Source of the DNA: Carettochelys insculpta
Lineage: Eukaryota > Chordata > Testudines > Carettochelyidae
Direction: 5' to 3'
DNA length: 64,000 bases
NCBI RefSeq assembly: GCF_033958435.1
Contig: NC_134150.1
Span: 36,327,501 to 36,391,500, forward strand
The notes under the pieces: model-generated
Seen by the model: only the letters and a program-made list of their open reading frames with translations
Told to the model about the DNA's origin: nothing
Databases searched by the model: none
Program-made: the position numbers and the translations under genes
Part shown: positions 49,594 through 61,195 of the stretch, piece after piece
Layout: the number at the start of each line of letters is the position of its first letter
Numbering within the stretch: position 1 is the first letter of the stretch

Positions 49594-49922
49594 CAGGGGT
49601 CAGCAACCTTTCTGAGGCGGAGTGCTGAAATGTGACCTTTTGACCTCTAGGTATGGTCCGAATGTAGGTGATACTTTTTAAAGTCATTAATAGTCCTACT
49701 TGCAACAGCTTCATTAGTACATAAAGATGCAGAGTTTTACTGTTTATGTGGTGGTTGGTAGCATCCGTGGGTCTTTTGTTAATCCATAGGCAGCCTGGCT
49801 TTGAGCAAGCTCCCAGCTGCATTGGGGAAGAGGAGGTATGGCTGAGCTCCCAGCTCACATGCTGATGAATATCAACTCACATGCCATTCTTGGCACTCAG
49901 GCCAGGGGGTTGCTGACCCCTG
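49594..49922 (-). mobile_element. hAT-type MITE, inverted copy of 14319-14648
   Basis: CAGGGGTCAGCAACC at the left and GGTTGCTGACCCCTG at the right, 329 bp. Flanks ATATAGGA (49586-49593) and ATACAGGG (49923-49930) look like an 8-bp duplication with two changes. The body aligns with the reverse complement of the 14.3-kb copy, including the frame W-I-N-K-R-P-T-D-A-T-N-H. Confidence 0.88.
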
Positions 49923-50358
49923 ATACAGGGCTTGATCCTGCAGCACTAATTTCAGTAGCTACAGAACTCATCCCTGAGCCTTTCATTGCTACATCCATGG
50001 TTCTTAGCCTGCTCTGGAGATTGTTTCTGAATTTTATTGCTGTCCAGATGTGGTTCAGTAGCCTGTATGAAGTAAATTGTTCTCAGCTACCAGTAGACAG
50101 TTGTGTCTAGGTCAAAACCCACCACCACCCACAGTAATTGGTCATTTTGTTAGTACTCTTAGGAGACAGGACAGTGATTGAATGCGATGGGATATTAGGT
50201 TACTCACCTGCCTGGAGAAGTGAACCCTGTAGGCCAGAGTTCGGACACATCGTCTGATGCTCTCCAGTCCCTCTGTTACAAAGTGGTTGAGCAGAGATGG
50301 TAAGAGCCAATAAAGGTTTCCAGAAAGAAGAAAAGAAAAAGAAGGGGATAGATGCAGT

Positions 50359-50468
50359 CAGAGGTGCTGGAACCACTGAAGCAAATGGTAAACTCTGTAT
50401 ATAATGGGAGCCACTTCAAGCCAGGAGATGCTCTAGCATCCCCCACACCTCTAGTTCCAGCACCTATG
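50359..50468. mobile_element. Short MITE (CAGAGGTGCTGGAAC / GTTCCAGCACCTATG)
   Basis: Inverted termini GAGGTGCTGGAACC and TAGTTCCAGCACCT enclose about 80 bp with GGGAGCCACTTCAAGCCAGG. A small non-autonomous DNA element of a type I recall in reptiles. No clear duplication. Confidence 0.75.
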
Positions 50469-52304
50469 GGCGGAGTTAAGAAAGTAAAGCACAATACAAG
50501 GCATGGACTAATCTCTCAAATTCTTCTTACATGTATTCACAGTTCCCTCTCACTTAACCCCCTGGCTTTTCTTTCAGAAGTGATTTCAATTTTTTATAGC
50601 ATTTGTTTGGGTTGAGTTTGGTTTCTTTCTGTTATTTTGTAGTTAAAGAAAAGTCAGTCAATTAGTGTTGAGAGCGAAAACTAAGCTGGCCCAAGCGGAT
50701 GGCATTTGAGAGTGAGAATAAAAGAACAGAGACCTGTGAGAGAGGAAATACAATTAGTGCGAAAAGAATAGATTTGGCAGAGCCAAAAAAAGCTTTTAAA
50801 ACCTGAAAATACTGAAAATGAGATTACCTGTCTAATCTGCCCACATACACAGAGAGAAGGTACTCTGAGTGTAAATAATTGTGTTGGGGTCAAATTTTCA
50901 GATCCTTATGTGCTTTGAAATTCACTCCTCTTCTCAAGCCAGCTTTAAATAACATTGAAACAGGGCAGCAGTCATGTGGAATGTGACTAAGACATTTGTC
51001 TAATCAAATACTGTGATATTTTAGGTATTGCCACACTATATGGGCCAGAAAGAGAACCATTCAAAGTTGGGGGTAGGGATGACAGATCAGATACAAGGAA
51101 TTTAGACTTAAATCACTCCTTTTTTCTCCCTGCCAGCCCAAAAATCAGTATTATTGCCATCTAGTTCTTCATTTACACATGGTTCGGTTTCAGTATTAAT
51201 TACAATCTGAATTTCTTTTGTAACAATTGTTGAAAATGAAGCACAACTGTTTGCTCATGTTTCTTTTTTTTATTTCTAGTAGCATGAGCTTAATGATTAA
51301 GTTGTTGGATCAGTTTGTTGACGTTTGTCTAAATTTTGAAGCCAATTTCAGGACAAATGCTGCATTTTATTTTTCATTCATACTTGGAAGATAAACTCCA
51401 TTTTCTGCCTCACTTTCCTGATATAGTTCAGCCACTTTCCAGATGCTTCTTTTTGTAAGGCAATTTTTAATTTCTAAGTTGAGAAGTAAGCAACACTCAA
51501 TAAAATGCATTTGCAAAAATAAACTCTGAAATCCTTTGTTTATTGCATTAAAAATAATGAAGCATTGTTGACAATTAAAGCATTAAGTCCTTTACCAAAT
51601 TAAAATGCTTAAGGTATTAAATGGTTGAGATACCCATCAAATACAGAAACCTTCTGTCCTTGACAGAAGTGCCAACATCTGCTGCAATGCAGACCTGTGA
51701 CCTCTAGATAAGTTTCAATACACAGAAAAATATTTATCTTCTACTTTGACCTTCCATGTGCAAGTCATGAGCCATGGATTTTGTTTCCTAGGGAGCTAGT
51801 GACTGAGAAAAATCTATAATTGGATCTGAGGGTTATATGCTACACATGGGAATTGGGTGCTAAGCAGGTTCTAAAAGCATCCGGAAGGATTGCATTGTCT
51901 TCAATTTAATATTATGAAACCGGATTTACATAGAACTTTGTTAGCAGCGTGCTGCCTCTGAAAACGTTCAGTTAAAATATTTCAACATTTGTCTGGTATT
52001 GTCATTGTTTTTTCTCTCTGCATCTCCCCTAAATGCCACAATATTCTGAAAGAAAGAGACTTGGGCTGCACAGCAAGTTAAGTCAAAATAAAACTCAGGG
52101 ATAATCACTCATTTTTTTTCTCTAAATACAAACTGCATATTCATTTTCCGATATGGTCAGATGGGTCATATACCCTCACTTTGGCCACTCCAATGCAATC
52201 CCAAATTAGATGCTTCTAACCTCAGTTTTTATTCCATAATCCCAGCAGTTCTGTTTCCATTGAAGTTACTCACCTAGTCCCAAACTTGATGGCTCTTTTT
52301 GCTT
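50469..52304. other. AT-rich intronic DNA, nothing recognised
   Basis: No gene or repeat family identified. Confidence 0.6.
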
Positions 52305-52770
52305 CCCCAAGGGGCAGAGCTAGAGTATTGTGTCCAGTTCTGGGCACTACATTTCAGGAAAAATGTGGAGAAATTGGAGGAGGTCCAGAGAAGAGCAACA
52401 AAATCATTTAAGGTCTATAAAACATTACCTATAAGGGAAGACTGAAAGAACTGGGTTTGCTTAGCTTGGAAAAGAAGAGAATGAGAGGGGATGTGATAAC
52501 AGCTTTCAAGTACATAAAAGATTTCTAGAAGGAGGAGGGAAAAATTATTCTCCTTAAGCTCTGATGATAGGACAAGAAGCAATGGGTTAAATAGTAACAA
52601 GTGAGGCTTTGGAAAAGCTTCCTAACTGGCAGGGTGGTTAAGCACTGGGATACACTGGAGTAGGTAGGTTGTAGAATCTCCATCATTGGAGAATTTTAAC
52701 AGCAAGCTAGACAAACATCTGTTAGGGGTGATATAGATGATGCGGAGTCTGTGCTAGCAAGGCATTGTGA
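52305..52770 (+). mobile_element. Old CR1 LINE ORF2 C-terminal fragment
   Basis: GAGTATTGTGTCCAGTTCTGGGC, GAAATTGGAGGAGGTCCAGAG and AGAGCAACAAAATCATT, then a region like ...LSLEKKRMRGDVITAFKYIKD and a decayed 3' part. These are typical words of the CR1 ORF2 end; many frameshifts. Ends without a clear tail. Confidence 0.75.
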
Positions 52771-52879
52771 TGAATGTGGTGGCTGCAATGTAATCCAAGG
52801 TAGGAAGCTAGCAGCAGCAGCTTCTTTAGCTGCAGGCACGGTTTTGCTTTCCCAATGGAAAGAGAGATGTTTTCTAGTA

Positions 52880-53188
52880 CAGTGGAAGCGCTCTCATCTA
52901 GCAACATCCGTAAACCAGCATGATTTTAGTTAGCCAGATGACCACCTATCACAGGTGTGTCCACATTTCCCACAGTCCCATAAAGTTTGTTTACAGCTAC
53001 CAGCCCTGGATCGAGTGTTCTGTGCTATTATTTAGTTGTGATTTACCCCCAGGTGTCTTCTAAGAGCCCAGTAAACAGTGGAAGTGTAGGTAAAGTGCTA
53101 GACAATATTAACCTCCTATAGTCTGGCAAATTCTCTTGTTTGGCACCAGTCAGGTCCCCAGGGTGCGGGACTAGAGAGGTTCAACTTG
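52880..53188. mobile_element. TA-flanked MITE (CAGTGGAAGCGCTCTC...GGTTCAACTTG)
   Basis: TA at 52878-52879 and 53189-53190. The right end GGACTAGAGAGGTTCAACTTG matches 250-379 and 14985-15368. Internal CAGCATGATTTTAGTTAGCC and GTTCTGTGCTATTATTTAGTTGTGATTTA. 309 bp. Confidence 0.75.
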
Positions 53189-53742
53189 TAGGGACCATTT
53201 TGGTGTCAGAGATGGCAGTAGCCAGGGAAAAGCAGCTCCTTAAGTTTAAAGCTGAGGGTGTGGGGAGGTTCTCTGGGGGATAGCCAACAAAACACTCAAT
53301 ATATTGTGGGTGCGTTTCTGCATCATTACTCCTTGTGCCATCATTTGCCTATGTGCAAAGTGGGTGTAAGAGGTACTTTGACAGGTTACATAAGCATCAG
53401 GTGAAAATGGCTCTAAACACACATCAAGTTGACAATTAAACAGCACTGAAAGACAATGGTGGAGAGAGATTTGTTTTTCTACCTTTGTGTTTTAAGAATT
53501 CCCGTATTCATAGCAGTATGGAGCCAAAGGACTCTCACCGTTAGTAACTATGTCAGTTATGTACTGGGGGGTGGGGTGGGGAGAGGAAGGGGGCTGAATA
53601 ATCATATGATCCTAATAGGAGCTCTGGGAGACCCAATGAGTTGTTTTTGCACTTGTATACTTCCGAATACAATCTTTAATAAAATATTACCTGTGGCAAA
53701 AGTTTAGTTATCATTTGTGTGGAGCAGACCAAGCTCATTGCT

Positions 53743-53995
53743 GGATTCATAGATTCATAGATCTGGAAAAGGCCTGAGACTGTCCTCAAGTCCAGCCCCC
53801 TGTCCGAAGCAGGACCAACCTAACTAAATCATTACAGCCAGGACATTGCCACACCAGGACTTAAGAACCTGTAGGGATGGAGATTCTCACCTCCCTAGGT
53901 AAAGCATTCCAGAGCTTCATCACTCTCCTTGTGAAAGAGTTCTTTTTCCTCGTATCCAACGTAGACTTTCTCCACTGCAACTTGAGGCTATTGTT
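53743..53995 (-). mobile_element. CR1 3' tail, antisense
   Basis: Starts at the element's 3' end with ATTCATAGATTCATAGATC (terminal repeats on the minus strand), then CTGGAAAAGGCCTGAGAC...TCAAGTCCAGCCCCCTG and CTCCCTAGGTAAAGCATTCCAGAGCTTCATCACTCTCC, the usual CR1 3' region in reverse. Confidence 0.85.
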
Positions 53996-54337
53996 TTCAT
54001 GGAGTTACAGCAGGAATGTTGAGTCGGGAGGGTCACTTATGTATCCTGCTAAAGAATGTCAAAATATAACTGTACTTGGAGGGATTTTTTTTTGTCTTAG
54101 GTTATGAATTACAAAGAAAGCAGAGCATATTTATACTAGATAAGATTTAAGATAATGTTGGGAAAACAAGGCTTAACTAGGTATTGAATCCTATTCTCTC
54201 ATTTACTCACAACCTCTTAGGTACGTGCATGAGGATTGCATGTTATATGTTCTGTCCCATATCCTGAGTCCCTCTGATTAGAAAGCAGTAAGTGCTATTT
54301 CTGAATAATTAGCTTTTTGGATCATACTTAGGTCTGC

Positions 54338-54640
54338 TGATGCGGGAGGGGAGGCAAAGGTAGCAACTGCCTCAGAGACCTGTGATTCAAAAGGGCACGG
54401 GGCTTCTAGCTGCCACCACTGCAATGGAGGTGGCCGCAGGTCTCAGCTCTTTAAATTGCTGTTGCAGCACCATGCAATGTGCTCTAGGTGGCTCTGAGGG
54501 CTGCCTAGGGAGGAGGGCGCTGTTACATGGCATACTCTGGCCCACACTGAGGGCTAACTGCCCCCCAGCCTTCCCCCTTTTCAGAGCATGGAGCACCCCC
54601 ACAACACTCTGCCCAGGGGCCTGGAAAGTCTATGCCGCTT
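54338..54640. repeat. GC-rich interspersed repeat, copy 4
   Basis: GATGCGGGAGGGGAGGCAAAGG, GGGGCTTCTAGCTGCCACCACTGCAATGG, CTCAGCTCTTTAAATTGCTGTTGCAGC and CTCTAGGTGGCTCTGAGGGCTGCC match the three other copies. A 95-aa frame inside is incidental. Confidence 0.6.
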
Positions 54641-55122
54641 CTCTGCTCATGGTAAAAGGCTTTGAATAAATCACCTCAATAATTCCCATATCATTCCTTA
54701 TATTGACACCTCCCCCACACCCTTTTTAAAAGAGTTCATTTGAGATTCTTTTTTTAATATTATTTGCCACTCACAATCAATATTTCCTGACAACTAACTA
54801 CACATTTGGAGCTTCTCTAGCTGCCTGTCACTCACAGTCATCTGTCCACAAATTCTCATATACATTGTGCGATTTCTTCAATGAGCAGCGTCTTTGTAGT
54901 TTAGTGTCCTAGACAATGATTAGACTATGGTGATTGATGTAAATGAAAGGCCAAATAAACCAGTGTAAAATCCAGGCACTGATGCTATCAAATTTATTCC
55001 TTTGAGACCATGAAACTCTGCAACTATAAATTCTACCAGTCAAAATAGTCAATATATATCTTGTGGCGTAGCAAATCCATCAGGGGGAGGGAGAGCTCCG
55101 TGGTTGAGGGGCAGGGGGAAAG

Positions 55123-55345
55123 CCATCAGAGGGGAGGGTTAGCTCAGTGGTTAGAGCACTGGTGCTGTAAACCCAGGGTTGTGAGTGCAATCCTTGAGGG
55201 GGGCCTTCCAAGGGTCTGGGGCAGGTTAGGTTAAAAAAAATAATCTGGCAGGTATGGTGGTAGGGTTTGCTGTGAGTGCAGGGGACTGGACTCAATGGCC
55301 TCTCAAGGTATCTTCTAGCTCTATGAGATACATGTATCTCCATGT
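55123..55345 (+). mobile_element. tRNA-derived SINE
   Basis: A box TTAGCTCAGTGG (55138-55149) and a B-box-like GTGAGTGCAATCC. The body carries GGGGCAGGTTAGGTT and the tail GGACTGGACTCAATGGCCTCTCAAGG and TATGAGATACATGTATCTCC. Same family as 19433-19628. It is preceded by a partial second copy of its own 5' end at 55077-55106. Confidence 0.88.
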
Positions 55346-56749
55346 TAAATCTACACCAGTGAAATAAGGGTCCACTGCAGTGTTTGTAAGTCTGTCAGTT
55401 CCAGAATTTGCTGAGAATCACAGCCAAAATGAACATGAGTCATAATCCAGGAATCTTCTTGCCGCTTGTAAATTAAAGGCAAAATGAGACTGCCAAAGGC
55501 CAGCATTTACTTGTGCATTCGGAGACCATATTTGTAAATGTAGAAATGTTCAGTGTCATTTGTATCTTAAATTCCCAGTTTGCATGCCCTTAACAGTAGC
55601 TGCAGAAGAAACCTGTAGGTTTTAGTTCACCCCTGTGCTGATGCAGAGCCCCATTAAGAAGCTCCCAGTTGAAGGGGTCCACCCATGAGAATCAGTTGCA
55701 GGTGCAGGGCCTTAATTGTTGGACCTCTGTGTGGACCGAGAGAAACAAAATCCAGCCCTCGCACTGAAGAGCATGCCAGGGCTGAATGAAGAGTTAAAAG
55801 GACAGTTCTCCATTCCGAGGGGGTGCAACCCTGGAATGGGAACAGACCATTCGGTTCCTTTGGTCCCAGGGAGGGATCTAACAGCCAAGAGGGCCTCTGC
55901 CCTGGCAGACAGAATATTTGGATCCCCTGGGCTAAGCAAGAGAAGAGACTAAGATTTTTCTTGCTGACCAAGTGAACTCTGGGGTGGATTGAGACACTCC
56001 CAGGAAGAGACACGAGCATCCTCAGTGCTTTCTTTTAGCCTCTTTTGTTGATTGTGGACTGTTTCATTTGTTTCTTGTGGGACCCTGGGGAAAAAAAAAG
56101 CATTCGCTACACCTTCGCCAGAGGATAGAGTTCCAAACATGTTAGACTAACACAGCCAGCATCAGATGTTGGATTAGGGCCATTGGATCTTCTTGGACTA
56201 TCCATGTAGGTCCTAAACAGGGGCTGTCTGCCAAGAACAGATTTGTTATGCTCTGTATCTCTTACTCAAACTTGATTCGAAGTTCTTCTTGGTTTAACAC
56301 CTCTACTATGGTCTGTTCTCTGTTACAATTCATGGACATTAAATCAAGAAGGTACTTTCTGGTTGCATTTCAAAGAGGATCTTCAGATGATTTATACCAA
56401 AAAGACACTCTTGAAAATGAGGGTCTTGTTGTTTAGAGACACAGTTTGTTAAAATGATTACTTCAGGATTTGGGACTCCAGCCAAGTCATTTTGCTGAAA
56501 GGTTTGTGGTATTTAATTGTCTTGATAAATTTCAGGTTCATAAATGAGGATGAACCTTGTTCCAGATAAAATTATAAAATTTGTAACGACTTGTTTTCTG
56601 ACAACAGGGTTGGATTTGCCAACATACTGAAGCATGTGGCTAATTCTGAGCACATGCATAATCCCATTGAACTCATGTACTTAAAGTGATAAGGAACATA
56701 CAGTGTACAGAGGATGTTTGTGCCATCCAAAGTGACCTTGTTGGTGATG
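55346..56749. other. Intronic DNA, unassigned
   Basis: 55620-56150 is GC-richer, with overlapping short open frames on both strands (up to 121 aa) and an A run near 56090. No domain or known repeat recognised. It could be an old LTR or retroelement piece, but no inverted TG...CA ends were found. Confidence 0.4.
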
Positions 56750-57245
56750 TCACACCATTCTGAACCTTTTTTGTATTAAGTGCCCCTTTCAAAAAAAATA
56801 CATACCCCCAGACTTCTGTTGCATATCCCTAAAGGTACACATACTAACGGTTGAGAAATGTTGTCCTAAAGTAATCTGAGGTCTTGAAACATGCGCTATT
56901 CAACCTGTTGAAATTACTGTACCCTTCCAGGAGTCAGATTTGTTTTACATACCACCAGGTTACACCTCACTTAAAACTACTTACTCACAAAAACATGCAA
57001 AAATATCACAGAAGACTACTATTGAAAACTTGCTGACTTTCTAATGAATTGGTATAGAAATATTTTACTTGCATTTCAGTGTAAGGCATATGAAGCAGGA
57101 GAAACAAGTCATTGTCTGAAAGAACTTTTAGACTGAACTGAAATTACTATTTTTTTGTAGCTTGTTGTAAAACTAGGCGAATATCTAGATGAGTTGATAT
57201 ACCCCTGGAAGATCTCAGTGTACCCACACTGAGAAACACTGGTGT
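56750..57245. mobile_element. hAT-like MITE fragments (TTGAGAAACACTG end)
   Basis: 56751-56866 ends ...GGTTGAGAAATGTTG. 56880-57243 carries the words TGTACCCTTCCAGGAGTC, CAGATTTGTTTTACATACC, CATTTCAGTGTAAGGCATAT, TGTAAAACTAGGCGAATATCTAGATGAGTTGATATACCCC and the terminus CACTGAGAAACACTGG, a hAT MITE pattern I recall from turtles. Two adjacent or overlapping insertions are likely. Confidence 0.7.
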
Positions 57246-59984
57246 AGAAAGGTTCTCAGATCGGGCTAATTCATAAATCTCTAGGGATGGTGATGGCACA
57301 TGGTCAAAGCATGCATCCTTTTGTTCATTGATGGAAAGATTAGGAGCAAAGTATGCTAGATTATTATTATCTGTCTGGATGTCATTGCCAAAATTATATA
57401 ATGCTGCTTTTGAATATAACAAATGATGGAAGAACAACTCTCTATGAAACATTTTGCACAAAATCAAACTGCTTTAGCCTCAAGATTTCATCCTGACAGA
57501 ACATATGGAAAGTCTCTGCTGATCTATGTCTGCCTGTAGGTGGGTCTGGGTTTCTTTATAACAATGCAGGTAGCATAATACTCATTTGTTGTGTCCTGAA
57601 TCTGCACTGAAACAAAGACATCATGCCTATGGATGGAAATACATGGGATTGATGTAGAAGGCTGTGAAACCTATTCATGAAAGGAAATCTCTTTTACTGC
57701 AGCTATTTAAACTTTGCTTGCAGCCAATATCTCAACACCATCTGAACTAGGGGGTCTGGTGGCCGAGTTATGTGGTTCCGGAACTACTGTTGTGAGACCT
57801 TTAACCCTATAGTATGGGTGGCATCTTGGAGCTCTTGACACATAGGAATGAAATTTTCTGACTTCTCCACAATCAGGGCACCATCATGTGCATGGCCTTG
57901 GCTGGTGAATGCCTTTTAACCAACCTGAATTCTGATGTGGGCAATAGCAAGTCCCAATATGCAGCTGATATTAAGACAGACTAGTGTCAGGGCGAGAATG
58001 CAAGGCTGCTGCATTCCAGAGATTGTGCAGAAACACCGTGAAAACCATGGAGCCACACTTACTCTCATTCAATACTAGTGTGCAGTTCTGTATAACAGAT
58101 TTAGAATAGCATTGAGAGCTCCATCTCCTTTTAGTGAGACTCAAAGTGTGAGCCAGCAACTGAATCAAATTCTGCTTTAATTTCAGCATATGACCTGGTC
58201 CACTTCACACAGCTTAAAATCAAAAACATGCTAACCTGCCTTTATGAATTTGATTCTCCATCTGGATCTGGATAGGTGCTTGCTATAAAGTCATGCCCAC
58301 TTAGATTTGCACACACATATGCAGCTTGATTGTAGCACTTAGCCTGTGAACTAGATCTTTATTTCAAACAATGTCTTCAATGCCAAACAAGTTCATAATT
58401 AGAGCAATGTAAATACAACTTTGGGAACAAGTTTGTCTTCATTTTTTATAGTTAAGTTAATTGCATTTATCCAAAATGTCTGAACTGATAATCGTAATAT
58501 TGAACCAAGAGATACACAGTACATTCATATTTTGTGATGACATATAGAACAAAGGTTTTCCATTTTCAATTTATAGGCATATATTAGGACCTTCATATAT
58601 CTCTAAAGTGGACTTCAATTTAAAAAGACATTTTTAGATGCATTATGGAATATGATCATTTGTGTCATGTTGTCCTTAATTTATTAGTTACAAAGAAAAA
58701 TGTGTATAGTTGCCACTTTTTTTGTTAAGTAGCAAAAAGAAACAATACAAATTTTAAACCCAATAAGCCCGAAAAAGGAATGGCTAATCTTAGAATAAGT
58801 ATTTTGTCCAATATACTTTGCCTTTTTTTATTAAGCACTTGCAAGTGTGAAATTAGAACACACTCTAATCACATGTGTCTCCTAATTAAAATTGACCCTT
58901 GAGGATGTGACGTTGAGTAGAGACTGGGAAACTAATTAAGCTTGCAAAAGTAAATGCAGTTTTAAAATTAAAATAACCAAGTTACAGTTTTCTGTGCAAA
59001 GTTCAAATGGACCTGTTTGTTTGCTCTCTGAGCACACTATCCTTTCTCAGACACAAATACAGAGAAGTGTTGACTAAGTCTTTCAACAAAACGCAATAAA
59101 ATATTTATAGTCGATACAGATCTTCAAAGAAGGAAGAAAATACAGTGTTCCCCAATTCTTACCACAGTCCTGAGAAAACATTAACTTGACATTTACCGTC
59201 TTCTTTCATTCTGGGATTTTCACAATAGCTAGTTTGGCATCTGGGGTCAAATATTCATGTTGCAGGCCAATTTTTCATACTTTAATTGCAAGCGTATGGT
59301 GTTATGAGTTATCTTCAGGTGAAAGTTACATCAAACTATCAGCAAGGAAACTGATTAAATTACAGGTACAAATATTAGAATTTGGCCTGGTTGATTTACT
59401 GGGCAAGCATCCTGGTCAAGATGTTCAAAGCAGTTAATTTAGATGGCTTTCAAAATCTCATCCCACATATGGACACAACACTGGGAGCTGAGATGGAGCT
59501 TCTTGGAAGGATTGAAATGATGCATCTCTGAAATACAGATCACCAGTGTGAAGGATGTAGAAATTCAGGAAATATTTCATGTTAACTGCTGCTAAGTAAT
59601 GACACTTCCATGGTCACTAACATGGAATAAATGTTGTTGATGGCAGAATTGCTGTAGTTGCAGAACTATAAAAATCTCTCCAGGGAGGAAGTGATGGTGG
59701 AGTTGCTTTTATCTCCCTTCTTAGAGAATGCTCTGATGTATTGCTGTGATAAGCCTGTAACAACTGAGGGATCACAATGTTGAAATGAGCTCAGCTGGAC
59801 TGGGGACACAGTTTGCTGAAAAACATGTTTGTTTGTCCAAGAGGCAGCTTTTACTAACCCAGGTACATTCCATTTTCCACACAGGGCTAGGAGTCCCTCA
59901 TGATCTCAAGCACTCTGAAGTGTCTTTCCCTTTGTCCTGTATAAGGCACCTCTTATGGATCCTTCATAATAATAGTACCTGACC
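57246..59984. other. AT-rich intronic DNA, nothing recognised
   Basis: No gene or repeat family identified. Confidence 0.55.
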
Positions 59985-60178
59985 TAGCAGGCTTTAATGT
60001 ATTTATTCTCACCACACCTGTGTGAGGAAGGGATGCTCTTATCCCTGTTTTACATATGGAGAATTGAGGCAGGAGAAGCCAAGTGTGGTTCCCAAGGTCA
60101 CATAGGAAGTCTGTTGCTAAGTTAGGAATAGAATGCAGCTCTTCCTCTAGTCCTCTAATCATTGGACCATCTTTCCTC
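59985..60178 (-). repeat. CORE-SINE/MIR-like fragment
   Basis: On the plus strand: CCTGTTTTACATATGGAGAATTGAGGCAGGAG, CCCAAGGTCACATAGGAAGTCTGTTGC and GAATAGAATGCAGCTCTTCC, the reverse complement of the MIR head and core. Diverged, as expected of an ancient amniote SINE. Confidence 0.8.
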
Positions 60179-60784
60179 TTCTGGCTAATTACACTGCCTG
60201 GTCAATACCTTGTCTTAAGGACTGAAATTCCCTCTAAACATGAAAACGATACAGAACCAGAGTTAACAGGCATGTTTTAGGTCTTCTGTGTACGGCGGGT
60301 TTTGGGATTTCAGAGCCAGCTGAACAAGTATTAGCTTAGCATTATTAATATGTAAATTACTCACTGAGATCTGGATCCCCTACATGATTTTGGGAATTCT
60401 TAAATCCCACTGAAATTAATGGCTGCTGAGGGTGACTAGCACTTCATGAGAGGAACTCAGCAGCTTGCCAGACCTGGCTTTGTGTGGTAGTTCTTAAGTG
60501 ATTGGTAAGAGAGTTTTTAATTTTTGGAGTGTGATACATGCTGTGTTGCTATTATGCACAAATAATGTTTGTACTCATAAATGCCAAGAACTAGTAGGTA
60601 ATGTAGGAGACTAACAATCAAGAGATCTGGCACCGAGTCACAGTTTTCCACATGGAGGGCCAAAATCCAGACCTCCTAAATCCATATTCAGGCTCTTGGG
60701 GTAAGTGGCCCATTCTTAATTGCAAGCACTCAATGCTTCTGTAAATCAAACCACTTATTTAAGAGAACCCAGATTGAAAATTAT

Positions 60785-60897
60785 AGCCTTAACTTTACTG
60801 TGCCTCAGTTTCTCCACCTATGCAGCAGGACTAGCAATACCCACCTTTGTAATATACTTTGAGATCTTGGCATGAATGGTGCTATTGAAGACACTAG
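60785..60897 (+). repeat. CORE-SINE/MIR-like fragment
   Basis: CTTTACTGTGCCTCAGTTTCTCCACCTATG...TAATACTT-like block, then TACTTTGAGATCTTGGCATGAATGGTGCTATTGAA. This is the 3' half of a MIR/CORE-SINE in sense direction. Confidence 0.8.
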
Positions 60898-60919
60898 TGT
60901 TACACTTGGCCTACACTGG

Positions 60920-61195
60920 TCAGGTATATCTACTGTAGGTACACAATTCTAGCGGTAATTGCGTAACTAGAATCGACTTGTCTGTAGTGAACTTATACAG
61001 CTGCCTTCACAGGGGGAAATTCATGGGAGAAACTCTGCCATCGACCTCCCTTACTCTTTGTGATATTGAGGAGTGCACGGTCGACCGCTGACTTCAGATG
61101 GTTCAATTTCGTGCATCTCTACCAGGCATGTGAAATCGAACTCTGAAAGGTCAACCCTAACTGGGTTGATCTTCCACATAGTCTAGACGTACACT
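60920..61195. mobile_element. MITE with TCGAC motifs
   Basis: Near-inverted ends CAGGTATATCTACTGTAG and TAGTCTAGACGTACACTC enclose CCATCGACCTCC, CGGTCGACCGC and GTTGATCTTCCACA. A decayed relative of the GGGTATGTCTACAC...GTGTAGACATACCC elements. Confidence 0.6.

Noticed and set aside
4848..54000. Strand bias of CR1 copies (five sense, two antisense to CDH13)
   Set aside because: Too few copies to distinguish from chance.
55654..56019. 121-aa minus-strand open frame overlapping 75- and 78-aa frames
   Set aside because: Several phases on both strands are open together, with no recognised domain and no splice sites of note.
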